Shown in pieces: positions 24,415-32,091 of a DNA stretch of 32,413 nt. Below the pieces are notes generated by a model. It searched no databases, was not told the DNA's origin, and saw nothing but the letters and a program-made list of their open reading frames with translations. The stretch comes from Dehalococcoidia bacterium (lineage in GTDB: Bacteria; Chloroflexota; Dehalococcoidia; SM23-28-2), in the NCBI GenBank assembly GCA_020356025.1, contig CP070630.1:1899868-1932280 (forward strand), written 5' to 3'. Numbering within the stretch: position 1 is the first letter of the stretch; the number at the start of each line of letters is the position of its first letter. The position numbers and the translations under genes are program-made.

Positions 24415-25160
24415 GCCCGCAGCACCAGCCGGCCCTTCTCGCCTCGCTGCAGGCGGGGCACCGCCGCCAGTTCGTCCCGCTGGGCGCATAAGGCTAGGTC
24501 CTGGCCGAAGCCCAGAGCGAGCAGGTCGCGGCCGTGGGTCGTCTCCTGCAGGGCTGTCGCCTCCCGCCCCCGCTGCGCGCGATAGTACTCGAGCGCGGCC
24601 CCAGTCTCATCCGTTAGTTGCAGGGCGGTCGGCCAGTGTCGACTTGGGTCGACGATAGCGTCCACGATGGCCCCGGCGCCCAGGGCGTCCTCCGCAGCGA
24701 ATGCGCTGCCGCCTTCCTCGCCGGCGCAGACGATGGCGATATCCAGCGCCCGTGTAGTCGCCTCATCTAGGGCCGCCGAGGCCACGGCGGTGGCGTTCAG
24801 CAGACAGCCGACCAGCACCAGCGGCGCGTCCGCGGCTGCCAGGATGGCCCTGGTGCCGTTGCTGGTGCAGAGTATGACCCGCTGGCCCTTCAGGTCGAGG
24901 GCACCGAACTCAGACGGCGAGTTGCCGTAGTCGAACCCTGGCGGTGGCACGCCGCCCTTTTCGCCGCACAGCAGGTAGCGCGGCAGCTCCTGGTGCAGCC
25001 GGCGTGCCTCCTCGATGGCAGGGGCCAGCAGCACCTCCTGGGCTCCTCGCTCCAGCATGGTGACGATGGTGGAGGAGGCCCGCAGGACGTCCACCACAAT
25101 ACAGACCCGGCCGGAGAAGTCGGCCAGAAGGGTCGGAGTTAGGGCTACATCCAGCCTCAC
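24390..25160 (-). CDS. comB: ComB-family 2-phosphosulfolactate phosphatase
   Basis: A 256-residue ComB homologue. The diagnostic segments are VVDVLRASSTIVTMLERGA, CGEKGGVPPPGFDYGNSP and LCTSNGTRAI, with a C-terminal CAGEEGGSAFAAEDALGAG. ComB is a Mg-dependent phosphatase making sulfolactate in methanogen coenzyme M synthesis. Homologues are common in bacteria without coenzyme M, where the true substrate is often unproven. No comA, comC or other sulfonate genes are in the window. I chose GTG at 25160 because AAAGGAG lies 6 bases upstream and the protein then starts MRLDVALTP, normal for the family. The longer frame to 25229 crosses the divergent pyrF promoter. Confidence 0.87.
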   Translation of the reverse strand: MRLDVALTPTLLADFSGRVCIVVDVLRASSTIVTMLERGAQEVLLAPAIEEARRLHQELPRYLLCGEKGGVPPPGFDYGNSPSEFGALDLKGQRVILCTSNGTRAILAAADAPLVLVGCLLNATAVASAALDEATTRALDIAIVCAGEEGGSAFAAEDALGAGAIVDAIVDPSRHWPTALQLTDETGAALEYYRAQRGREATALQETTHGRDLLALGFGQDLALCAQRDELAAVPRLQRGEKGRLVLRAYSSGSSG

Positions 25161-25177
25161 CAGCGGCTCCTTTCGCC

Positions 25178-25229
25178 TTGACGCTGCCCGTCGCCACTTA
25201 TAATATGCGGCGGAAAGGGGGGACGCCAA
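25178..25229. promoter_or_regulatory. Overlapping divergent promoters of comB and pyrF
   Basis: On the + strand, TTGACG (25178-25183) precedes a perfect TATAAT (25199-25204) at a short 15-base spacing, directed to pyrF. On the minus strand, TTGGCG (25229-25224) precedes TATTAT (25205-25200) at 18 bases, directed to comB. The two -10 boxes share the same bases, so RNA polymerase could bind in only one direction at a time. Confidence 0.6.
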
Positions 25230-25261
25230 CCGGGCCGTCTCCTGTCTGGAGAGATGGAGCC

Positions 25262-26104
25262 ATGTTCTTTGCCAAACTGCGAGATGCTGTCCAGCGCAAT
25301 GATAGCTTCCTCTGCGTTGGCCTCGACCCCGATCCCGCCCGCCTGCCCGAGAGGGACGTGGCCGCTTTCAACCGCGCCATTGTCGAGGCCACCGCCGACC
25401 TGGTCTGCGTCTATAAGCCCAACCTGGCCTTCTACGAGGCCCTCGGCCCTCGAGGGATGGACGTGCTGCACCAGACGGTCGAGGCCATTCCCGAAGGCAT
25501 CCCCGTCATCGGTGATGCCAAGCGCGGCGACATTGGCTCGACCGCTCAAGCATACGCCCGCGCCCTCTTCGATGCCTACGGCTTCGACGCAGTCACCGTG
25601 AACCCCTATCTGGGCGGCGACTCTCTATCGCCCTTCCTGGAGCGGGCCGACAAGGGTGTGTTCGTGCTCTGCCGCACCTCCAACCCCGGCGGCGCCGACC
25701 TTCAGGACCGCCTGATAGCGTCTGATGGCGATGCTCGTCCCCTGTACGAGGTCGTGGCCGAGCTAGCTCGCGATAAGTGGAACGTCCATGGCAATGTGGG
25801 GCTGGTAGTGGGAGCTACCTACCCCGAGGAACTGGGGCGAATCCGCCAGCTATGCTCCGACATGACTCTCCTTCTGCCGGGCGTGGGCGCCCAGGGCGCC
25901 GACGTGGCGGCAGCCGTTCGCAACGCCTTGGATGAGAGTGGCGGCGGGTTTATCATAGTCTCGTCCCGCCAGATCCTGTACGCATCGTCGGGCAGGGACT
26001 ACGCTCAGGCCGCTCGGCGGGCGGCCCAGGCCCTCCGCGATGAGATCAACCGCCAGCGGGAGGTCGCTCTGGCATCCCGCCCACGGCGGCGAGGCCAGAC
26101 GTGA
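25262..26104 (+). CDS. pyrF: Orotidine 5'-phosphate decarboxylase (type 2)
   Basis: A 280-residue OMP decarboxylase forming UMP in pyrimidine synthesis. The active-site motif GDAKRGDIGSTAQAYA (from residue 84) carries the Asp-Lys-Asp catalytic triad, with Lys52 in VYKPN. FVLCRTSNPGG, VGLVVGATYPEEL and LLLPGVGAQGAD complete the TIM barrel and match the longer type 2 subfamily. I chose the ATG at 25262 because GGAGAG (25248-25253) precedes it by 8 bases and the family N-terminus (FFAKLRDAVQRNDSFLCVGLDPDP-like) begins there. The frame is open back to 25178, but that lies in the promoter. It heads an operon with DUF951 and two transporters. Confidence 0.94.
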   Translation: MFFAKLRDAVQRNDSFLCVGLDPDPARLPERDVAAFNRAIVEATADLVCVYKPNLAFYEALGPRGMDVLHQTVEAIPEGIPVIGDAKRGDIGSTAQAYARALFDAYGFDAVTVNPYLGGDSLSPFLERADKGVFVLCRTSNPGGADLQDRLIASDGDARPLYEVVAELARDKWNVHGNVGLVVGATYPEELGRIRQLCSDMTLLLPGVGAQGADVAAAVRNALDESGGGFIIVSSRQILYASSGRDYAQAARRAAQALRDEINRQREVALASRPRRRGQT

Positions 26105-26115
26105 GGTGAGCGCCT

Positions 26116-26352
26116 GTGGTGCTGGAGATACGTCTGGGCGATGTTGTTCGCCTGCGCAAGATGCACCCTTGTGGCAGCTTCGAGTGGGAGGTAGTACGCC
26201 TGGGAGCTGACATTGGCATACGCTGTCTGAAGTGTAACCGGCGGGTGCTTCTGGAGCGCAGCGTCTTTCGCAAACGCCTCAAGGCCTTCGTCGTGCGCGG
26301 GGAGGAGGAGACACCTGCAGGTCCGCCCGCCTCTACGCCTGAAGGACACTGA
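26116..26352 (+). CDS. DUF951 family small protein
   Basis: A 78-residue protein matching the DUF951 family of Firmicutes and Chloroflexota: [34 protein letters not shown], given here in pieces as [15 protein letters not shown] (7-21), [14 protein letters not shown] (24-37) and a CxxC at Cys37/Cys40, then [17 protein letters not shown] basic, nucleic-acid-binding fold is likely, but no function is established. The last ~20 residues are a Pro/Glu-rich tail beyond the family core. GTG start 11 bases after pyrF, with AGGTGAG upstream. Its stop overlaps the next start (TGATG). Confidence 0.9.
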   Translation: MVLEIRLGDVVRLRKMHPCGSFEWEVVRLGADIGIRCLKCNRRVLLERSVFRKRLKAFVVRGEEETPAGPPASTPEGH

Positions 26353-27689
26353 TGCAGGAAGAGCAGCTTTTGCGGCCGCGCTCGGACCTCGTGCAGGCGG
26401 GCTCTCTTCTAGAGAACCCTCGCTTTGTCTCCCTCTGCCTTGCTCGTTTCCTCTCCTCGACAGCCCAGCATGCCATCTACTTCGGTCTCCTCATCATAGT
26501 CGTGGAGCGCACCGGCTCCAGCATCCACAGCAGCCTTCTCATCTTCTCCTTCCTGCTGCCCGGCGTCCTGACCGGGCTCTACGCAGGGGTGGTGGCCGAC
26601 CGCTCGCCCAAGCGCTTGGTGATGTTCCTTAGCCAGGGCCTGCGGGCGGCGGCCTGTGTGGCCTTCTTCCTCTGGGGCGATAGCGTCTGGCGGCTGTATG
26701 CCGTGACCCTTGGCTTCGCCACGGCGGCCCAGTTCAACTCTCCTGCCGAGTCGGCGTCCGTCCCGGCCATAGTCCCCTACGATCGGCTGGCCTCTGCCAA
26801 CGCCCTCTTGAACCTGACATCGATACTGGCTCAGGGCGTGGGCATGCTGGCTCTGGCGCCTCTGTTCATGAAGACAGTTGGCGAGGAGCCTCTGTTCATC
26901 GTGGCGGCCCTCCTCTTTGCTGGCGCCGCGTTCGTCGTCACCTCCTTATCGGGTTTGGAGGCAGGGGCAGAGCGTCGAGAGCGGCCGGTGGTGCTCGGTG
27001 GCGGCCTGACTGAGGAGTTCAAGAAAGTCTGGCGAACCATCCTCTACGATGGCAAGGTCTGGTCCGCCGTGGTCCAGCTCACCTTGGTCACTACGGCCAT
27101 CCTGGTGCTGGTTACTCTCCTGCCGCACTACCTAAGCGAGGTGCTGGATACGCGGGTGGACAATGCTGCCTTCGTCTTCGCCCCCGCCGCCATCGGCCTC
27201 TTTGCCGGGCTGCGGCTGGCGCCCTGGCTTGGTCAGCGAATTGGCAACGCTCAGGTAGTGACGACGGGCTTCCTTCTCTTCCTGGTCTGCCTGGCAAGCA
27301 TGGGCTTCATCGAGGAGTATGCCGACCTGATGAGGGACCAGGCCAGCACGTTTACCGACGCCATAGAGTGGACGGGCCTCTCTCTGGACGCGACTGTGGC
27401 CATGGGCCTGTCGATACCCCTGGGCTTCGCCTTCTCACTGGTTGGCGTGGCGGCGCGGGCGGTGCTCCATGAACGGGCGCCCGCCAATATGCTGGGTCGC
27501 ATCTTCGCCATGCAAATGGTCTTGGGGAGCCTGGCCTCCATCATTCCCCTGTTCATCGTGGGTGGTCTAGCCGAGCTTGTGAGCGCCAGGATCGTCATCA
27601 GCCTGGTCACGGCGGCGGTGCTGGCGTTGGCCATCTACAGCCACCTGTGGGTTCGTCGCCAGGTGGAGGCTCTGCCGAGGGCGGTGTGA
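26352..27689 (+). CDS. MFS transporter, copy 1
   Basis: A 445-residue polytopic membrane protein of the major facilitator superfamily, resembling EntS-type exporters, with about 12 hydrophobic segments. The first helix follows NPRFVSLCLARFLSSTAQHA. The loop between helices 2 and 3 carries VVADRSPKR, the family's D-R-x-x-(K/R) motif. The centre (about 195-225) is a hydrophilic inter-domain loop. A small-molecule exporter is likely; the substrate is unknown. The ATG overlaps the DUF951 stop and its own stop overlaps the next transporter's start, both as TGATG, so the products are translationally coupled. Paralogous to the next gene along its whole length. Confidence 0.88.
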   Translation: MQEEQLLRPRSDLVQAGSLLENPRFVSLCLARFLSSTAQHAIYFGLLIIVVERTGSSIHSSLLIFSFLLPGVLTGLYAGVVADRSPKRLVMFLSQGLRAAACVAFFLWGDSVWRLYAVTLGFATAAQFNSPAESASVPAIVPYDRLASANALLNLTSILAQGVGMLALAPLFMKTVGEEPLFIVAALLFAGAAFVVTSLSGLEAGAERRERPVVLGGGLTEEFKKVWRTILYDGKVWSAVVQLTLVTTAILVLVTLLPHYLSEVLDTRVDNAAFVFAPAAIGLFAGLRLAPWLGQRIGNAQVVTTGFLLFLVCLASMGFIEEYADLMRDQASTFTDAIEWTGLSLDATVAMGLSIPLGFAFSLVGVAARAVLHERAPANMLGRIFAMQMVLGSLASIIPLFIVGGLAELVSARIVISLVTAAVLALAIYSHLWVRRQVEALPRAV

Positions 27690-29104
27690 TGCATAGGGCA
27701 CGAGAGGAAGCCGAGCTCCTGCCGACTCCCGCAACGGGTGCCCTCCTGGCCGATCGGCGGTTCGCCGCCCTGTGGCTAAACCAGGCGCTGGGGCAGACCG
27801 CCCAATACGCCCTCCTGTTTACTCTCCTTCTTGTCGTCCTCGATCTCACAGGGTCTTCCATCCATACGACCCTGCTGGTTCTTTCTTTTATTCTGCCCTC
27901 CGTGCTCTTGGGTATGCCGGTGGCGGTATTGCTCGACCGCTGGCGCAAGGAGAGTGTGCTGCTGGTCACCAACCTGGTGCGCGCCATGGCCTGCCTATTC
28001 TTCCTGTTCTTCCACAGCGATGTCTGGATCATCTACGGGGTGAACCTCGTGTTTGCCGCGGCCAGTCAGTTCTTCAACCCAGCGGTGGTCTCCCTTATTC
28101 CAGCGCTGGTGCCCAAGGGCCGACTGATCAACGCCAACACCCTGTACAACTTCACCCTCATGAGCGCTCAGTTCGCAGGGATCGTCTTCCTGACGCCGCT
28201 GATGCTCAAGTCGGCGGGTCAGGACGGGATGTTCATCCTGGGCGCCGCCTTCTTTGCCGTGGCTGCCGGCCTGACCTTCTTCCTCCACCCCGGCGACCAG
28301 GCCCACAGGGAGACCCGCTGGGAGGGCCCGTTGTTCGGCGGCATCCCCGAGGATTTCCGCGCCAGTTGGCGCGCCCTGCGGGGTGACCTGGCTTCGGTGA
28401 TGGCCATGGTTCAGCTTACCCTGAGCAGCGCCCTGGTTCTCCTGTTCGCCATTCTTATCCCCCGCTACATGAAGGACACCCTGGACGTGGCCGCCGATAA
28501 CGCCGCCTTCGTCTTTGCCCCCACCGGCGTGGGAGCTATCCTGGGCCTGCGCCTTCTCCCCTGGTTTGCCCAGCGCATCAGCAAGGAGCGGGTGGTAACT
28601 GCTGGTCTGGGGGGTATTGGCGTCTGCCTGGTGGCCCTGGCCCTGGTGGAGCCCCTGGCTGCTCTTCTGGAGGGCACCGGAGCCCTGGATCCGGAGGGCA
28701 TAGGCGGCCTGGGCCTGCTGGTGACCCTCACCATGTTCTTCGCCTTCCCCTTGGGGTTGAGCTACGCTCTCATCAACGCACCCGCCCAGACGGTGCTCCA
28801 CGAGCGCGCCCCTGCCGAGATGCGCGGGCGCATCTTCACCACCCAGGTCGTCTCGGCCAACTTCTTCTCCCTCCTGCCCCTTCTCCTCGTTGGTGCCATC
28901 ACCGACCTCCTGGGCATAAGCCTTGTACTCATATTCATCGCCCTGGGGGTGTCCGTGGCCGGCGTGCTGAACGTCCGGGTGGTTCGCCGCGGCAGCCGGC
29001 TGGCGGCATCAGATGCCTCTGCCCCGACGATATCGGCTCAGCCTCACGGTCAGGTGGTGCCTCCAGTCGACATTGACACTGAAGAAAGCGCTAAGCTAGA
29101 ATGA
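27689..29104 (+). CDS. MFS transporter, copy 2
   Basis: A 471-residue major facilitator protein closely resembling the preceding one. Both have AxxTAQxA in helix 1, TGSSIH(S/T)(S/T)LL in the first loop, (V)DNAAFVFAP in the second half, and HERAPA(N/E)MxGRIF near the last helices. In this copy the loop 2-3 motif reads LLDRWRKES. The ATG at 27689 overlaps the previous stop as TGATG; an in-frame ATG at 27647 would overlap the first transporter by 43 bases and is less likely. Coupled paralogues suggest a heterodimer or a pair with related substrates. No substrate is evident. The C-terminal ~35 residues are hydrophilic. Confidence 0.88.
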   Translation: MHRAREEAELLPTPATGALLADRRFAALWLNQALGQTAQYALLFTLLLVVLDLTGSSIHTTLLVLSFILPSVLLGMPVAVLLDRWRKESVLLVTNLVRAMACLFFLFFHSDVWIIYGVNLVFAAASQFFNPAVVSLIPALVPKGRLINANTLYNFTLMSAQFAGIVFLTPLMLKSAGQDGMFILGAAFFAVAAGLTFFLHPGDQAHRETRWEGPLFGGIPEDFRASWRALRGDLASVMAMVQLTLSSALVLLFAILIPRYMKDTLDVAADNAAFVFAPTGVGAILGLRLLPWFAQRISKERVVTAGLGGIGVCLVALALVEPLAALLEGTGALDPEGIGGLGLLVTLTMFFAFPLGLSYALINAPAQTVLHERAPAEMRGRIFTTQVVSANFFSLLPLLLVGAITDLLGISLVLIFIALGVSVAGVLNVRVVRRGSRLAASDASAPTISAQPHGQVVPPVDIDTEESAKLE

Positions 29105-29137
29105 GGAAGCGTTGGCTTGGAGAGGGGAGGTGGTAGC

Positions 29138-29674
29138 ATGATCGAGATGGTCATTGAGAGCATTCGCGTGAGCCTCATGAACTATCAGCGCGTGGTCATT
29201 CTCAAGGAGAAGGAGTCCGATCGCTACCTGCCCATCTGGATTGGCCCGGCCGAGGCCGACGCTATCGCTGTGCGCCTGCAGGAGGTGGCCGTATCGCGGC
29301 CCCTCACCCACGACCTCCTCCGCTCGATCATCGATACCCTGGGTGCCAGCATTCAGTACATCGTAGTTAACGACCTGGCCAACGATACTTTCTATGCTCG
29401 CATCATCATGGAGGTGGACGGGCGTAGTATGGAGATCGACTCGCGGCCCAGCGATGCCATTGCTTTGGCCGTGCGGGTGCAGGTGCCGATCTTCGCTGAG
29501 GAAACGGTGCTGGATAAGGCCGGCGTTCGCCTGGATCAGGAGAGCGTTGAGGAGAGGGTAGGAGAGACGGAGCCCCATACTGAGGCGAAGCCAGAGGAAC
29601 TGGAGAAGCTTTCCCCCTTTCGCGACTTCATCGACAGCCTGGACATGGACGACTTCGATAAGCGCACCTCCTGA
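29138..29674 (+). CDS. Bifunctional nuclease family protein (DUF151)
   Basis: A 178-residue protein of the bifunctional nuclease/DUF151 family: MIEMVIESIRVSLMNYQRVV at the start, LPIWIGPAEADAIAVRLQ in the core, then RPLTHDLLRSII and IDSRPSDAIALAVR. Plant and bacterial members have been reported to act on RNA and DNA, but most bacterial copies are untested. The last ~45 residues are acidic and probably disordered. I chose the ATG at 29138 because GGGAGGTGG precedes it by 4 bases; the upstream TTG at 29117 would include that ribosome-binding site in the protein. It is the last gene before a terminator. Confidence 0.9.
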   Translation: MIEMVIESIRVSLMNYQRVVILKEKESDRYLPIWIGPAEADAIAVRLQEVAVSRPLTHDLLRSIIDTLGASIQYIVVNDLANDTFYARIIMEVDGRSMEIDSRPSDAIALAVRVQVPIFAEETVLDKAGVRLDQESVEERVGETEPHTEAKPEELEKLSPFRDFIDSLDMDDFDKRTS

Positions 29675-29682
29675 GGGGCAGC

Positions 29683-29694
29683 GCTCTCGAGAGC
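29683..29694. repeat. 12-bp perfect palindrome
   Basis: GCTCTCGAGAGC, a perfect palindrome 8 bases after the DUF151 stop. It may bind a dimeric protein or simply form a small hairpin ahead of the terminator. Length alone makes chance plausible. Confidence 0.3.
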
Positions 29695-29702
29695 CCACAC
29701 AG

Positions 29703-29733
29703 GCCCCAGGCAACCGATGGCTTGGGGCTTTTT
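29703..29733 (+). terminator. Rho-independent terminator upstream of the ATP synthase operon
   Basis: GCCCCAGGC (29703-29711) pairs with GCTTGGGGC (29720-29728) as a 9-bp stem with one G-T wobble and an 8-base loop, followed by TTTTT. It separates the pyrF-to-DUF151 operon from the atp genes. Confidence 0.85.
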
Positions 29734-29838
29734 GTCGGAGTGGGCCAATCGAGACAAGGGTATGATAGCGGCGGCAATAGGTGATATTCACAGCACAGCG
29801 GCCGAAGCCCGTTTCAGCGATTGCGCTAAGGAGTCAAG

Positions 29839-30069
29839 ATGGGCAGGCTGCCACCAGTCGTCAGGCTACTGGGCATCGGCTGGTATTTTGCGTTTTGCAT
29901 AATTGTTGGCATCGTCGGCGGCGTGCTGCTTGACCGACAGGTGGAGAAAGACCATATCTTCACCTTCGTGGGCCTTTTCCTGGGCCTGATCTTGGCTTTC
30001 TTCGGGGGCTACATCATGCTGCTTGAGGAGCTGGGTTTGCGCCGGCCACGACAAGGAGACGACAAGTGA
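29839..30069 (+). CDS. AtpZ/AtpI-family accessory protein
   Basis: A 76-residue protein with two membrane helices (about 10-31 and 40-61), joined by the short loop LLDRQVEKDHIFT. This hairpin is typical of the AtpZ/AtpI accessory proteins encoded at the head of atp operons and implicated in c-ring assembly or Mg/Ca transport. It has only two helices, so it is closer to AtpZ than to four-helix AtpI. The ATG follows AAGGAG (29828-29833) by 5 bases. The next gene starts inside its stop codon (GTGA), indicating coupling to atpB. No convincing -35/-10 promoter was found in the 105 bases upstream. Confidence 0.8.
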   Translation: MGRLPPVVRLLGIGWYFAFCIIVGIVGGVLLDRQVEKDHIFTFVGLFLGLILAFFGGYIMLLEELGLRRPRQGDDK

Positions 30070-31163
30070 GGGGCAACAGGCTCCGACTGGCCGTCGTTGG
30101 CCTGCTCGTCCTCGTGCTTGCGGGCTTCGTCTTCCTGCGGGGCCCTACCCCCCATATCCAGATCAAGCCGGAGACCCTTTACTCCATCGGGATCATCAAC
30201 ATCACCAACACTATGGTCACCTCCTGGCTGGTCGTGGCTCTGATGGTCGGTCTGGTGTACCTGGCCAGCCGACGTCGGGAGCTCGTTCCCCGCGGCGTCC
30301 AGAACCTGCTGGAGGCCATCGTCGAAGGCTTCTACAATCTGGTGGTGAGCATTGCTGGCGAGAAGAACGGTCGTCGCTTCTTCCCCGTGGTGGCTACCAT
30401 ATTCTTCTTCGTCCTGTTCGCCAACTGGTTCTCCCTCTTCCCCATCTTCAACGCCATCGGCCTGGGGCAGGAGGAAGAGCACGGCTTCGTCATGGAGAAA
30501 GTTGACCTCGGGCCGCTGCCCGCAACCTACGTTGGCCTGTCCAGCCTGGACCAGCTGCAAGGGCGAACAATAGATGAGGAGGACCCCGAGGCGGCCCATA
30601 AGGTGGAACAGGAAAAGGACAAAGGAAACTTCGTGGGCGAGATCCGCCCCTTCCTGCGCGGGGTCAACACAGACCTTAATACGCCTTTGGCTCTGGCCAT
30701 CATGTCGGCCATTTTCGTGGAGTTCTGGGGCATAAGCACGCTGGGCTTTTTCACCTACGGCCGCAAGTTCTTCAACTTCGGAGGCTTGCTGCGGGGCATC
30801 CGAAGACTCTCCCTTGACGATGTGTTTCGGGGTGTCATAGATGCCTTCGTGGGATTTCTGGAACTTGTCTCGGAGATGGTGCGCCTAATCAGCTTCACTT
30901 TCCGACTTTTCGGCAACATGTTCGCCGGAGAAGTGGTGATCCTGATGTTCACCTTCCTCGTTCCTTTGGTTTTCACCCTGCCCTTCTACGGCCTTGAGAT
31001 CTTCGTGGGTCTCATCCAGGCGTTCATCTTTGCCGCGCTGACGTTGGTGTTCGGCATGATCGCCGTGGCTCACGGCGGGCCTCCTGATGCTGAGGAGGCA
31101 CAGGCCGAGATTCACGAAACGGAGACGGCAGAAGGCCAACTGGTAGTGAATTCTGAACAGTAG
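30066..31163 (+). CDS. atpB: ATP synthase Fo subunit a
   Basis: A 365-residue subunit a, the stator channel that delivers protons to the c-ring. The essential arginine is Arg280 in FRLFGNMFAGE (279-289), equivalent to Arg210 of E. coli. TDLNTPLALA (202-211) and GLIQAFIFAALTLVFGMIAV (315-334) are the other core signatures. It is longer than usual (about 240-290 residues), mainly because of a charged insertion between helices at ~134-198 and a hydrophilic C-terminal tail. The GTG start overlaps the previous stop as GTGA and follows AAGGAG. Confidence 0.94.
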   Translation: MRGNRLRLAVVGLLVLVLAGFVFLRGPTPHIQIKPETLYSIGIINITNTMVTSWLVVALMVGLVYLASRRRELVPRGVQNLLEAIVEGFYNLVVSIAGEKNGRRFFPVVATIFFFVLFANWFSLFPIFNAIGLGQEEEHGFVMEKVDLGPLPATYVGLSSLDQLQGRTIDEEDPEAAHKVEQEKDKGNFVGEIRPFLRGVNTDLNTPLALAIMSAIFVEFWGISTLGFFTYGRKFFNFGGLLRGIRRLSLDDVFRGVIDAFVGFLELVSEMVRLISFTFRLFGNMFAGEVVILMFTFLVPLVFTLPFYGLEIFVGLIQAFIFAALTLVFGMIAVAHGGPPDAEEAQAEIHETETAEGQLVVNSEQ

Positions 31164-31183
31164 CAGAAAAAGGAGGTAAATAG

Positions 31184-31489
31184 ATGGAGCTGCTGCTAGC
31201 GATTATCCCACCTGTAGAAGCCGCTGCTCAGTACGTGGCCCAGGGCACGGACTTCAACATAAGCGATGACGGCATGAAATACTTAGCGGCTGGTTTGGCC
31301 ATGGCGTTTGGGGCCATCGGGCCGGCTTTGGCCATCGGCAACTTGGTGGGCCGGGCCATGGACGCCCTGGGCCGCAATCCAGAGGCCCTGCCGGCGATCC
31401 AGGTGAACATGATCCTGGGTCTCGCCTTTGCCGAAGCCATCGGCATCTACGCGCTGGTGGTGGCGGTCATGATCGGCTTTGTCTTTTAG
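31184..31489 (+). CDS. atpE: ATP synthase Fo subunit c
   Basis: A 101-residue two-helix hairpin that forms the rotating c-ring. Helix 1 is YLAAGLAMAFGAIGPALAIG (33-52), the polar loop is GRNPEALP (63-70), and helix 2 contains the ion-binding Glu84 in LAFAEAIGIYALV. The sodium-binding pattern (Gln in helix 1 and Ser/Thr after the Glu) is absent: the residues are Ile51 and Ala85, so protons are the likely coupling ion. The N-terminus carries about 30 extra residues compared with the shortest family members. The AGGAGG Shine-Dalgarno is the strongest in the operon, fitting the high copy number of c. Confidence 0.95.
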   Translation: MELLLAIIPPVEAAAQYVAQGTDFNISDDGMKYLAAGLAMAFGAIGPALAIGNLVGRAMDALGRNPEALPAIQVNMILGLAFAEAIGIYALVVAVMIGFVF

Positions 31490-31521
31490 GCCAGCATGGG
31501 AACTAGGTTGGGAGTAAGGCG

Positions 31522-32091
31522 ATGGAGCTAGTCTTCCTCGCAGGGTTGGTTGACGGACTGAAGACCTTGGGGATTAATCTTCCCAGCCTGTTGGCCCAGC
31601 TTATCAACTTCACTCTCCTTCTGATCTTGCTGAGCGTCTTTGCCTACAAGCCGGTGATCCGCTTGCTGGACGAGCGACGGCGGCGCATCCAGGAGGGGCT
31701 GGAGGCCGCGGAGCAAGCCAAGCAGCAGGCGGCCCAGGCCGAGCAGGAGGTACAGGCTCAGCTGGAGCGAGCGCGCCAGGAGGGACAGGCCGTCATCGGC
31801 CAGGCCCAGCAGATAGCGGCTCGCATTCAGGAGGAGGCCCGCCAGCAGGCGCGCGAAGACGCTGAGGCGTTGCTGGAGCGCGCCCGCAGCGAGATCCAGC
31901 TCGAGCGTGACAGTGCCATAGCTGAGCTGCGGCGGGAATTCGGCGGCCTTACCATAGAGGCCGCTGAGAAGGTCATCGGCCAGTCGCTCGACCCTCAGGC
32001 CCACCGGCGCCTCATCGAGGAGGTGCTGGCCGAGTCGACCCTGGGCGGTAATGGCGACCAGCAGGCTTCCGGGTCAGAACCCAGTCCATGA
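31522..32091 (+). CDS. atpF: ATP synthase Fo subunit b
   Basis: A 189-residue subunit b, the peripheral stalk. A single N-terminal membrane helix (about 22-41, LLAQLINFTLLLILLSVFAY) is followed by KPVIRLLDERRRRIQEGLEAAEQAK and a long charged, Gln/Ala-rich coiled coil to about residue 150. The C-terminal region ITIEAAEKVIGQSLD-like (here LTIEAAEKVIGQSLD) binds subunit delta. The last ~17 residues are a Gly/Ser/Gln tail. The stop overlaps the atpH start as ATGA. Confidence 0.94.
   Translation: MELVFLAGLVDGLKTLGINLPSLLAQLINFTLLLILLSVFAYKPVIRLLDERRRRIQEGLEAAEQAKQQAAQAEQEVQAQLERARQEGQAVIGQAQQIAARIQEEARQQAREDAEALLERARSEIQLERDSAIAELRREFGGLTIEAAEKVIGQSLDPQAHRRLIEEVLAESTLGGNGDQQASGSEPSP

Noticed and set aside
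29761-29766. TATGAT as a -10 box for the ATP synthase operon
   Set aside because: No acceptable -35 box lies 16-18 bases upstream, so it is not called as a promoter.
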